Assembly (NCBI GenBank): GCA_037446255.1
Contig: JBBIIY010000005.1
Location: 1 to 64,000, forward strand
Reading direction: 5' to 3'
Length of the DNA stretch: 64,000 bases
Origin: Lithacetigena sp037446255 [NCBI: Coprothermobacterota bacterium]
GTDB lineage: Bacteria; Coprothermobacterota; HKB111
Shown: piece after piece, positions 1 to 7,459 of the stretch
Position numbering within the stretch: the first letter of the stretch is position 1
Layout: each line of letters opens with the position of its first letter
Made by a program: the position numbers and the translations under genes
The notes under the pieces: generated by a model
Told to the model about the DNA's origin: nothing
The model's database searches: none
What the model saw: the letters and a program-made list of their open reading frames with translations, nothing else

Positions 1-8
1 AGAACTAT

Positions 9-25
9 TTGAGAAACGTTCTCAA
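9..25. promoter_or_regulatory. Perfect 7-3-7 palindrome, possible operator
   Basis: TTGAGAA, then ACG, then TTCTCAA: a perfect inverted repeat with a three-base centre. The outer arms resemble Fur-family operators of the TTGAGAATnATTCTCAA kind, but the centre differs. No T-tract follows on either strand, so it is unlikely to be an intrinsic terminator. It lies downstream of the minus-strand arsM-like gene and would best serve a gene beyond the left edge. The operator role is inference. Confidence 0.35.
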
Positions 26-54
26 TTATTCAAGACTTTCACAATTATTCAAGA
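23..54. repeat. 13-base direct repeat, 19-base period
   Basis: CAATTATTCAAGA occurs at 23-35 and again, exactly, at 42-54, next to the palindrome at 9-25. The spacing of about two helical turns suits tandem binding sites, but no regulator is identified in the window. Confidence 0.4.
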
Positions 55-76
55 GGTAAACTTGGGATAATCAATA

Positions 77-847
77 TTATTTATAGGCTTTTATTTGAAC
101 GCTGATTATCTTTCCTAACAATCTATCATCCATTTCTGGTTCAGAATAGAATTTTTCAGAAACAATGGATACCTCCTGGAAGCCAGCCTTTCTGATAGTA
201 TTCAAATACTGTTGCTTTTCCATGGCTCCAGCGATACAACCCGCCCAGGCTGCAAAACTTTTTTTGATGTCCTCGGGAATCTCTCCTTCAGTTACTAAAT
301 CAGAAATAAGTATCCTACCCCCGGGCTTTAATACTCTAAAGGCTTCTTGATAAGTTTTTAATTTGTCAGGTGATAAGTTAATGACACAGTTGCTTATAAT
401 TACATCAATAGAGTTATCCTGTACTGGTAGATTTTCTATCTCTCCCAATCTGAACTCCACATTTTGATACCCGAATTGACCAGCAATTTCACTTGCCTTC
501 CTGACCATATCTTCAGTCATATCAACACCTATAACAAATCCTGTAGTGCCAACTTTTTTGGATGCTAAAAATACATCTATGCCACTTCCTGCGCCAAGAT
601 CTAAAACAGTTTCGCCTTCTTTTAATTCTGCCAGGGCTGTGGGATTGCCACAACCTAAACCTAAATTAGTAGAGAGAGGTAAGCTATTTAGCTCTTCTTC
701 AGAGTAACCGATACTCTTTGCCTGTTCAATCACCCCAGAACCGCAGGTATCACCACAAGAACAACATGAACTTCCTTCTCTGACTATCTGGGAATATCTT
801 TCTTTTACAACTTCCTTTATGTTTTCTGCCTCTTTTTCAATATTCAT
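77..847 (-). CDS. arsM: Arsenite methyltransferase-like SAM-dependent methyltransferase
   Basis: Class I methyltransferase of 256 residues. The glycine-rich SAM motif VLDLGAGSGID lies near residue 80. Cysteines sit where ArsM enzymes carry them: GLGCGNP before motif I, SNCVINL in the middle, and WAGCIAGA in the C-terminal third. The N-terminus has a further cluster, SSCCSCGDTC. ArsM enzymes transfer methyl groups from SAM to thiol-bound As(III) in the cytoplasm. The start overlaps by 11 bases the end of the broken GyrI-like gene upstream, so the two were probably one transcript. No arsR, arsB or arsC lies nearby, so arsenic specificity rests on the cysteine pattern alone; a relative acting on another metalloid or thiol cannot be excluded. 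Confidence 0.8.
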   Translation of the reverse strand: MNIEKEAENIKEVVKERYSQIVREGSSCCSCGDTCGSGVIEQAKSIGYSEEELNSLPLSTNLGLGCGNPTALAELKEGETVLDLGAGSGIDVFLASKKVGTTGFVIGVDMTEDMVRKASEIAGQFGYQNVEFRLGEIENLPVQDNSIDVIISNCVINLSPDKLKTYQEAFRVLKPGGRILISDLVTEGEIPEDIKKSFAAWAGCIAGAMEKQQYLNTIRKAGFQEVSIVSEKFYSEPEMDDRLLGKIISVQIKAYK

Positions 848-1473
848 GATTATCTCCTTTTTGATAGCAAATCGGCTGCCTTATTATGGTAATCAGTTTT
901 TCGGGAGCAGTTTTGCGTGGATCATTTAAATATATTTCATGATGCAATCCACAAAGCTCATAACCTTTCTCTTTGATGAATTTATGAAGCTTTTCTATGG
1001 TTGGTCCTTCCGCTGAATATGGACCTATATGGACCACTTGAGCGGTTTTGCCTTCATTATAATGCTCAAATCTTACTTTCTCAAGGGCTTTGAAATTCTT
1101 TTTTAATTACCTGTTTAAGTGCTTCTTCATAAAGTTCTTTGGTAATAAAAGGTGGTTGCATAATCATAGCTATCCATTTCCATTTTTCCTTATTCCCCTG
1201 GATGAAATAAATCATATCGTCTGCCCACCACAGGCCTTCCAGAGGCATCACCCCATAATCTACAGATGTTTCTCCTTTTTTAATCATAAATTTCAGGGTA
1301 TAGGATAAAGAATATAAAGCCTCAATAGCTTCTTTGTAATCTTGCGAAATATTCGGATCCCCGATTCCCTCAATCATCAGATAATTCATTCCAGGAACAT
1401 CAACTATTTCTATCTCCTTTTTAGTAGGACTATATAGATACTTAAGTTCTTTTTTAAAATCAATTTTTTCCAT
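837..1473 (-). pseudogene. GyrI-like small-molecule-binding protein, frameshifted
   Basis: Two consecutive minus-strand frames form one GyrI-like (SbmC/YhaP superfamily) protein of about 210 residues. The first, 1081-1473, starts MEKIDFKKELKYLYSP and contains YGVMPLEGLWWADDM. The second carries VVHIGPYSAEGPTIEKLH and DPRKTAPEKL to the stop at 837. Between them, the +1 frame reads KALEKVRFEHYNEGKTAQ without a stop, exactly the missing linker. The break lies between about 1078 and 1105, near the A6 run (minus strand) encoding the two lysines of IKKEF; removing one A restores a single frame. It is either a recent pseudogene or a sequencing indel. These proteins are thought to bind small hydrophobic or cationic compounds. 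Confidence 0.8.
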
Positions 1474-1640
1474 ACTTTCACCTATTGTATTTTTTATAAG
1501 TATAAAAACCTTACAAATTAATCCAAATTATTAGCCTATAATAACGCTTTTTTGCCTATGAAGCAACCTTTTTACCAAAACAGTTCCTGATAAAAAGATT
1601 ATAATTATATATAAATATTTGGTAACTGCTCAGGTGAACA

Positions 1641-1656
1641 GGCTGTAGGCAGTTAG
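1641..1656. repeat. Left inverted repeat flanking the S23 gene
   Basis: GGCTGTAGGCAGTTAG lies 16 bases before the ATG at 1673. The complement of 2023-2038 reads GGCTGAAGGCTGTTAG, matching 14 of 16 positions. A shared 9-mer AGCCTGCAG follows at 1655-1663 and recurs in direct orientation at 2035-2043. Confidence 0.7.
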
Positions 1657-1672
1657 CCTGCAGGAGAAAGTT

Positions 1673-2026
1673 ATGCGCGACCATACGAAATTCAGAGCGT
1701 TTGAGCCAGCTGACGAAGTGGCAGTATTGATCTATCGAGCAACCAGAGGATTTCCCAAGCAGGAAATCTATGGGCTGACTTCCCAGATGCGAAGAGCAGC
1801 AGTTTCGGTACCGTCAAACATTGTTGAGGGATGTGCAAGTGAAAGTCAGTCCGAATACCTTCGCTTTCATGAAATAACTTTCGGTTCAGTAAGGGAACTG
1901 CATTACCAGTTCGGGCTAGCCAGCTGCTTGGGTTATACAAATAAGTTAGATGTACCCGAATGCGACTCCAAAATGGCTAAGATAGAGAAGGTTCCGAGTG
2001 CTTTGATTCGGTCAATGCACGACTAA
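1673..2026 (+). CDS. Four-helix bundle protein (S23/IVS family)
   Basis: 117 residues matching the S23 ribosomal-protein/four-helix-bundle family first found in 23S rRNA intervening sequences and related to Avd of diversity-generating retroelements. Recognisable are the FPKQEIYGLTSQMRRAAVSV helix, PSNIVEGCA, and SEYLRFHEITFGSVRELHYQ. The molecular role of stand-alone members is unknown. No rRNA or reverse transcriptase is nearby. An SD-like GGAGAAAG precedes the ATG. The gene is visibly richer in G+C than its neighbours and is bracketed by inverted repeats, the right one overlapping the stop codon, which suggests arrival as a small mobile cassette. The last ~25 residues fit the family less well. 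Confidence 0.85.
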   Translation: MRDHTKFRAFEPADEVAVLIYRATRGFPKQEIYGLTSQMRRAAVSVPSNIVEGCASESQSEYLRFHEITFGSVRELHYQFGLASCLGYTNKLDVPECDSKMAKIEKVPSALIRSMHD

Positions 2027-2038
2027 CAGCCTTCAGCC
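2023..2038. repeat. Right inverted repeat, overlapping the S23 stop codon
   Basis: CTAACAGCCTTCAGCC, the inverted partner of 1641-1656 (14 of 16). The TAA stop at 2024-2026 lies inside it, so the repeat and the coding region form one unit. Confidence 0.7.
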
Positions 2039-2093
2039 TGCAGTCAAACAAACTGAGTAGTATAATATTGAATATAACCGATGGAGGTTTAAT

Positions 2094-3344
2094 ATGGAAA
2101 ATGACAACTCCGAACTTGTTTATGAAAAATATTTGAAATACTTAAACCCTTCACTTGCCCGGCTGATGAAGGTTTCTGGTTGCGCTAACCTGGAAAGCAA
2201 GGCCTCGGGTTGTGCTATCTTTGATAATTCAGGCAACCGCTATCTGGACTGTCTGGGTGGGTATGGGGTATTTAATTTCGGTCACCGCCATCCTAAAATT
2301 GTCAATGCTATCATCAACCAACTGAATAAGATGCCTCTTTCCGCCAAAATATTTTTAAATGAGCCCTTAGCTAATGCTGCTGAGATGTTAGCCAAACTAA
2401 CCCCGGGTGATTTACAGTACTCATTTTTTGGAAACTCAGGCACCGAAGCTGTGGAAGGCGCTTTGAAATTAGCCCGACTCTACACCAGAAAACCACATAT
2501 CATTGCCACTTACAATGGATACCATGGTAAAACTTTTGGTTCTTTAAGTGTTACTGGACGAGATGTTTTCAGAACTCCCTTTGAACCTCTCCTGCATGAT
2601 GTAACCTTTATTCCATTCGGAGATGCTAACGCCCTGGAAGAAGCTATAACGGTAAAAACTGGAGCCTTTATTGTTGAGCCTGTTCAGGGTGAAGGTGGCG
2701 TAAATGTACCACCAGCTGGATACATGACTGCCGTGAGAGAAATCACTAAAAAGAAAGGAGTTCTCCTTATTGCTGACGAAATTCAAACCGCAATGGGGAG
2801 AACGGGTTATAATTTTGCCTGTGAAGAAGAGAGAGTATGCCCTGATATTATGGTGTTAGCCAAAGCCCTGGGTGGTGGTATTTTGCCCGTGGGAGTTTTC
2901 ATCGGTACTCCAGAAGTCTGGAAAGCATTTGAACCTGTACCTTTAATACATACCTCCACTTTTGGTGGCAATCCTCTGGCAGCTACTGCAGTCCTGGCTT
3001 CTCTCCAGGTTCTGGTGGAAGAAAATATCGCTGAAAAAGCTCGCAATGGTGGTATAAAGCTAAAAAGTGAACTTCAAAAAACTGCCAATGAATTCCCATC
3101 TATCGTTAAAGAGGTCAGAGGAAAAGGTTTATTACTGGGCGTAGAATTTATAGATGCAGGATATGCCGGTTCAACTATGATGAAAATGGTGGAAAACGGT
3201 GTTATTGTTGCTTACACGCTTAACAACCCGAAAGTCATTCGTATAGAGCCTCCTTTAATTATAACCGGGGAGGAAATAACTACTGTGGGTGAAGTTTTCA
3301 GAAAAGCGGTCTCTGAAACCGTAAAATTATTGGGAGGTTATTAA
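2094..3344 (+). CDS. Class III PLP-dependent aminotransferase
   Basis: 416 residues of the acetylornithine/putrescine/ornithine aminotransferase superfamily. Visible landmarks: FGNSGTEAVEGALKLAR (phosphate-binding region), NGYHGKTFGSLSVTG, EPVQGEGG, LIADEIQTAMGRTG (the Asp that contacts the PLP ring nitrogen), and VLAKALGGGILPVG with the Schiff-base lysine. It transfers an omega- or alpha-amino group to 2-oxoglutarate or pyruvate; overall pattern is closest to putrescine-type enzymes, but substrate cannot be fixed. A strong GGAGG lies before the ATG. The gene runs directly into the SRPBCC gene (single-base overlap), followed by an FAD dehydrogenase and phosphoglycerate mutase. It is distinct from the ornithine aminotransferase at 10.6-11.8 kb. 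Confidence 0.85.
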   Translation: MENDNSELVYEKYLKYLNPSLARLMKVSGCANLESKASGCAIFDNSGNRYLDCLGGYGVFNFGHRHPKIVNAIINQLNKMPLSAKIFLNEPLANAAEMLAKLTPGDLQYSFFGNSGTEAVEGALKLARLYTRKPHIIATYNGYHGKTFGSLSVTGRDVFRTPFEPLLHDVTFIPFGDANALEEAITVKTGAFIVEPVQGEGGVNVPPAGYMTAVREITKKKGVLLIADEIQTAMGRTGYNFACEEERVCPDIMVLAKALGGGILPVGVFIGTPEVWKAFEPVPLIHTSTFGGNPLAATAVLASLQVLVEENIAEKARNGGIKLKSELQKTANEFPSIVKEVRGKGLLLGVEFIDAGYAGSTMMKMVENGVIVAYTLNNPKVIRIEPPLIITGEEITTVGEVFRKAVSETVKLLGGY

Positions 3345-3787
3345 TGCCCGTAGTTATAGAAAATATAGAGATTAAAGGTGATTCCAAAAAAATATTTGAA
3401 ATAATAATGGACCTGGAAGCGTATCCTCAATATATGAGTGCTGTCAAAAAAATTGAAATAGTAGAGAGAGGTGAAGGATATGTGCTTTCCAGGTGGACAA
3501 CTTCGGCCTCGGGAATAACTTTAAAATGGACGGAAAAAGATACTTATGACCAGGAAAATCTTACTGTTAACTATAAACTAACCCAGGGCGACATCTCTAA
3601 ATTTGAAGGCTACTGGAAAGTGATACCGGTTACTGATAATTTGAATAAAGTTGAATTAAAAATTGACTTTGATATAGGTGTCCCCATGCTGGAAGCATTT
3701 GTTGGTCCTATGGCCAAAGCGGTGGTTACCCAGAATGCTAAAGGGATGCTGTATGGTCTGAAGGAGAAAATTGAAGGTGGTTTATGA
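3344..3787 (+). CDS. SRPBCC (START/Coq10-like) lipid- or ligand-binding protein
   Basis: 147 residues with the SRPBCC helix-grip pattern: an opening beta strand, IFEIIMDLEAYPQYM, a beta-rich middle (WTEKDTYDQ, FEGYWKVIPV), and a long C-terminal helix. It belongs with polyketide cyclase/Coq10-like proteins, which bind hydrophobic ligands in a central cavity. No catalytic residues are evident. The ATG overlaps the last base of the aminotransferase stop and its own end overlaps the next gene by 17 bases, so all three are translationally coupled. The ligand is unknown. Confidence 0.75.
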   Translation: MPVVIENIEIKGDSKKIFEIIMDLEAYPQYMSAVKKIEIVERGEGYVLSRWTTSASGITLKWTEKDTYDQENLTVNYKLTQGDISKFEGYWKVIPVTDNLNKVELKIDFDIGVPMLEAFVGPMAKAVVTQNAKGMLYGLKEKIEGGL

Positions 3788-5171
3788 TGTAATCATCGTG
3801 GGGGCAGGACCTGCAGGGATATTCACCGCCCTTGAGCTTACAGACAAAGCTCCAGCACTAAAAGTTTTATTGCTGGAAAGAGGTCCCTCTATAAAAGACC
3901 GTTCTTGCCCGATGAATGAAAAAGGGGTTTGTATTTTTTGCAAACCCTGCCAGGTTTTATCAGGTTTTGGTGGAGCTGGAGCATTCTCGGATGGAAAGCT
4001 CACTTTCAGTCAGGATGTTGGGGGTCATCTTTCCAGATACATACCTGCCCAGGAACTGGAAAATTTATCCCATAGAGTTGAAGATACTTACCTCAAATTC
4101 GGTGCTCCGCTTGAAAGGGTGTACGGTCTGGACAGTGAAGCCACCCTGGAATGGGAAAAAAAGATATCCGTAGCTGGTATGAAATTTACCCCTATGAAAA
4201 TCAGGCATCTGGGTACCGACAACGCTTACAAGATATCTGCTGCTATGCAGGATTACCTATCACAAAACCTGGACTTTCTTGACAAGACCGCTGTAAAAGA
4301 AATAATGGTAGAAGAAGGAAAAGTTGTTGGTGTGATCACAGAAAAAGGAGAAGAGTTCAAAGCAAAATATGTGGTTTTGGCTCCCGGAAGGGAAGGTTCC
4401 TCCTGGATTCAGAAGGAAGCTAATAGATTGAACCTTCACCTGGAGAGAAACCCGGTGGATATTGGAGTCAGGGTTGAAGTAGAAGCTCCGGTTCTGGAGC
4501 ATCTGACAGATATTTTCTATGAAGTAAAACTGCAAAGGTATTCCAAGCCTTTTGAAGACAAGGTTAGAACTTTTTGCATGTGTCCACACGGAGAAGTAGT
4601 GCAGGAGTGCGCAGACCATACTATTACCGTAAATGGCCATAGTTATGCTGATAAAAAAACACGCAATACAAACTTTGCCATACTGGTAAGCACCACTTTT
4701 ACCGAACCTTTCAAAGATCCTATTGGCTATGGAAGGTATATAGCTCGCCTGGCAAACCTGCTGGGGGGAAATATTATTATACAAAGGTTGGGTGATTTAC
4801 TTTCTGGCAGGAGGTCCACTATAGATAGGATCAAGAACTCTTTGGTAGTACCAACCTTAACTACTGCTACCCCAGGAGATTTAAGTTTTGTCCTACCTTA
4901 CCGCCATATGACCAATATTCTGGAAATGCTTAAAGCCTTTGATAGTATTGCTCCAGGTGTTTATTCTCCTTACACCCTGCTTTACGGGGTGGAGGTTAAG
5001 TTCTACTCTTTGAGAATGGATTTGAGTCCAGAATTGGAAACGAAAATAGAAGGCCTTTTTGCTGCAGGTGATGGCGCTGGAATAACCCGCGGATTGGTTC
5101 AATCTGCAGTATCAGGTATAGTAACAGCTAAATCTATCCTTCGCCGGGAAGGTTACGAATCCTTAAATTAG
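3771..5171 (+). CDS. FAD-dependent dehydrogenase (COG2509 type)
   Basis: 466 residues opening with the Rossmann dinucleotide-binding motif VIIVGAGPAGIFTALEL and closing with LFAAGDGAGITRGLVQSA, the second FAD contact. A cysteine-containing stretch (CPMNEKGVCIFCKPC) precedes GFGGAGAFSDGKL, characteristic of this uncharacterised group. Start taken as TTG at 3771, ten bases after AAGGAG, because the glycine-rich motif needs the preceding strand; this overlaps the SRPBCC gene by 17 bases. Bacterial relatives are soluble flavoproteins of unknown substrate. The context (aminotransferase, SRPBCC, apgM) does not define a pathway. Confidence 0.8.
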   Translation: MKVVYDVIIVGAGPAGIFTALELTDKAPALKVLLLERGPSIKDRSCPMNEKGVCIFCKPCQVLSGFGGAGAFSDGKLTFSQDVGGHLSRYIPAQELENLSHRVEDTYLKFGAPLERVYGLDSEATLEWEKKISVAGMKFTPMKIRHLGTDNAYKISAAMQDYLSQNLDFLDKTAVKEIMVEEGKVVGVITEKGEEFKAKYVVLAPGREGSSWIQKEANRLNLHLERNPVDIGVRVEVEAPVLEHLTDIFYEVKLQRYSKPFEDKVRTFCMCPHGEVVQECADHTITVNGHSYADKKTRNTNFAILVSTTFTEPFKDPIGYGRYIARLANLLGGNIIIQRLGDLLSGRRSTIDRIKNSLVVPTLTTATPGDLSFVLPYRHMTNILEMLKAFDSIAPGVYSPYTLLYGVEVKFYSLRMDLSPELETKIEGLFAAGDGAGITRGLVQSAVSGIVTAKSILRREGYESLN

Positions 5172-5184
5172 TAAGGAGTAAATA

Positions 5185-6405
5185 ATGGCTGATATTAAAA
5201 ATAAAATCCTGGTTCTCATCTGCGATGGTATGGGGGATAGGTTAACCAATGGATATACCCCCTTAGAAAAAGCCTATAAGCCTAATTTTGATTATCTGGC
5301 TTCTCAGGGCATACTGGGCATAATGGACCCAATTGCTCCAGGTATCAAGCCCGGAAGCGATACTTCCCACCTGGCAATTCTTGGATATGACCCCTACAAA
5401 TACTATACAGGCAGAGGACCTTTTGAAGCTATCGGTATCGGCATGGAAGTTAAAGGGGGAGATATCGCCTTCAGATGTAATTTTGCTACCTCTACACCCG
5501 AACTGGTGATCAAAGACCGCAGGGCGGGTAGAATCAGCGAAGGCACTTCCTTGCTGGCAGAAATTGTGAATAACCTGGAAATTGATAATATCAAAATCAT
5601 GTTCAAGGAATCGGTAGAACATCGTGGAGCCCTGGTTTTGCATGGAGAAGGGTTAAGCCCTTATATATCAGACACTGACCCGCACAGAGACGAGTCATCA
5701 GTATTAGAAGCAAAACCTCTGGATAATTCGCTTGAAGCCATAAAAACTTCCGATATTATCAATAAGTTCACCAGACTTTCCTATCAGCTTCTTTCTTCAC
5801 ATCCAGTCAACCAGGAGCGACAACAAAAGGGAGAAAGTCCAGCCAACATAATTCTTTCACGGGGAGCAGGCCTGGTTCCTCACCTTCCCTCCTTTGAGGA
5901 AAAATACCATCTACAGGGAGCATTTATTGCCGAAGTTGGGCTTGTTAAAGGAATTGCTCGCCTTCTGGGCATGTATGCTCCGGATTTTCCTTTTGCCACG
6001 GGCTCATATGATACGGATATGAAACAAATGATATTAACAGCCCTGGAATTTTTAGAAGAATACAATATAGTATTCGTGAATATTAAAACCTGTGACTTAC
6101 CCTCACATAACCAAAACTTTGAATTGAAAGTAAGGGTAATTGAAAGAATTGATGAAGCTATCGCTCCCTTGAAAAATTTTAAGGGCACCCTGGCTATTAC
6201 TGCTGACCATTCTTCCCCTATTTCTGTGGGTGACCATTCAGCTGACCCGGTACCTCTTCTTATTACCGGTGATGTCAGAAGAGATGTAGTTAACACTTTT
6301 TCTGAAAGAGCTGCTGCCTATGGTGGTTTAAACCGCATAAAAGGATTAGATTTGATACCTACCTTATTAGACCTGGCAGGTTATTCAGACAAATTCGGTG
6401 CTTGA
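5185..6405 (+). CDS. apgM: 2,3-bisphosphoglycerate-independent phosphoglycerate mutase, archaeal type
   Basis: 406 residues of the ApgM branch of the alkaline-phosphatase superfamily, interconverting 3- and 2-phosphoglycerate in glycolysis/gluconeogenesis. Metal ligands are in LVLICDGMGDR, the nucleophilic serine in GSDTSHLAILGYDP, and ITADHSSP plus GDHSADPVP supply the C-terminal His/Asp ligands. At about 400 residues it is clearly the archaeal-type ApgM and not the ~510-residue GpmI. GTAAGGAGTAAATA precedes the ATG, 13 bases after the FAD dehydrogenase stop, so it closes that operon. ApgM is also widespread in anaerobic bacteria; whether it is the sole mutase cannot be judged here. Confidence 0.92.
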   Translation: MADIKNKILVLICDGMGDRLTNGYTPLEKAYKPNFDYLASQGILGIMDPIAPGIKPGSDTSHLAILGYDPYKYYTGRGPFEAIGIGMEVKGGDIAFRCNFATSTPELVIKDRRAGRISEGTSLLAEIVNNLEIDNIKIMFKESVEHRGALVLHGEGLSPYISDTDPHRDESSVLEAKPLDNSLEAIKTSDIINKFTRLSYQLLSSHPVNQERQQKGESPANIILSRGAGLVPHLPSFEEKYHLQGAFIAEVGLVKGIARLLGMYAPDFPFATGSYDTDMKQMILTALEFLEEYNIVFVNIKTCDLPSHNQNFELKVRVIERIDEAIAPLKNFKGTLAITADHSSPISVGDHSADPVPLLITGDVRRDVVNTFSERAAAYGGLNRIKGLDLIPTLLDLAGYSDKFGA

Positions 6406-6416
6406 TTATTTATTAA

Positions 6417-6827
6417 ATGGCTGCTATAACCACCAAGAATCACCAAAATATTAGCTTGATTAAAATATTACTTATAATTACCGGAAGCATCTCCCTTTTA
6501 TTAGGGATTATTGGTATTTTTGTTCCCCTTTTACCAACCACTCCCCTGCTTCTATTATCTGCCTGGTGTTATTTAAGAAGTTCAGAAAGGCTATACCTCT
6601 GGGTTATACGCAACCGAATTTTTGGGAGTTATATCCGAAATTATCAAGAAGGTAGGGGCGTTTCGCTATATTTTAAAATCTTTACCCTTATTCTCCTCTG
6701 GGGAACTATTTTTTACACTACTGTTTATGTAATTAATTATCTCCCATCAAGATTACTGCTTTTAATTATTGCTATTTCGGTGACGGTCCATATTTACCTT
6801 ATCCCTACTTACTGTGATAAACCATGA
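6417..6827 (+). CDS. DUF454 (YbaN-like) inner-membrane protein
   Basis: 136 residues with the DUF454 core: a first hydrophobic helix, GIIGIFVPLLPTTPLLLLSA, then cytoplasmic SSERLYLWVIRNRIFGSYIRNYQEGRG, then two further membrane segments. YbaN-like proteins have no established role. It begins 12 bases after apgM with no clear SD, so it may be read through from that operon. Confidence 0.8.
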   Translation: MAAITTKNHQNISLIKILLIITGSISLLLGIIGIFVPLLPTTPLLLLSAWCYLRSSERLYLWVIRNRIFGSYIRNYQEGRGVSLYFKIFTLILLWGTIFYTTVYVINYLPSRLLLLIIAISVTVHIYLIPTYCDKP

Positions 6828-6859
6828 ATACATCATTTAAGTTTAATTCGAGGTTTTAA

Positions 6860-7354
6860 ATGAATAATAGTTTGGTTGTTTTTTATTCGCTTGAGAAAAA
6901 CACAAAATTTATTGCTGAAATACTGAAAGAGGTCTTGCGGGCTGATTTATTGGAGATAAAACCTAAAAAAGAGATAATCTCTCGGGGAATAATGAAATAC
7001 TTCTGGGGCGGAAGACAGGTTTATATGGGGGTAAAACCTGTTTTGCTTCCTTTTGACAAAAACCCCTTTGATTACGAAACTATTATTATTGGAACTCCCG
7101 TTTGGGCCTGGACCTTTTCTCCGCCACTACGCACTTTTTTTTCTCAGGTGAAACTGAAGGATAAAAATATTGCTTTATTCTGCACTTCTGATGGAAGTAG
7201 TGGTAAAACCCTGAAAAATATGAAAAGCGCTCTTGAAGGTAACCATTTTCTGGGTGAAGAAGAGTTTGTAAATGTCTTAACTTATAAAGAAGAAAATAAA
7301 TTAAAAGCTATAGCCTGGGCGGAAAAACTGCTTTTGTCAAGAATGAAGACCTGA
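6860..7354 (+). CDS. Flavodoxin-like protein
   Basis: 164 residues with a flavodoxin fold: FMN-phosphate-binding first loop (VVFYSLEKNTKFIAEIL), IIIGTPVWAWTFSPPLRTFF in the second flavin-binding loop, and FCTSDGSSGKTLKNM in the third. Relatives of this short group act as low-potential electron carriers or quinone/FMN reductases in anaerobes. A GAGG SD precedes the ATG. It may end the operon beginning at 2094; a separate promoter-like sequence follows. Confidence 0.8.
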   Translation: MNNSLVVFYSLEKNTKFIAEILKEVLRADLLEIKPKKEIISRGIMKYFWGGRQVYMGVKPVLLPFDKNPFDYETIIIGTPVWAWTFSPPLRTFFSQVKLKDKNIALFCTSDGSSGKTLKNMKSALEGNHFLGEEEFVNVLTYKEENKLKAIAWAEKLLLSRMKT

Positions 7355-7397
7355 CCACTTGATTATATTGCAAGCACAAATACAATAATACTTTTTT

Positions 7398-7427
7398 TTG
7401 ATAAAATTAACATTCTGATAATATAAA
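7398..7427 (+). promoter_or_regulatory. Candidate sigma-A promoter for the CoA-disulfide reductase fusion
   Basis: TTGATA at 7398-7403 and TATAAA at 7422-7427 with an 18-base spacer, ending 32 bases before the ATG at 7460. Confidence 0.45.
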
Positions 7428-7459
7428 TAGAAGAAAACAAATAACAGGAGATTATAAAA

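Noticed and set aside
9-25. Palindrome as the arsM terminator
   Set aside because: No T-tract follows in the arsM direction and the stem is AT-rich.
1673-2026. S23 gene as an rRNA intervening sequence
   Set aside because: No 23S rRNA sequence flanks it.
4260-4784. 174-codon antisense frame inside the FAD dehydrogenase
   Set aside because: Shadow of a gene with complete flavin motifs; no domain.
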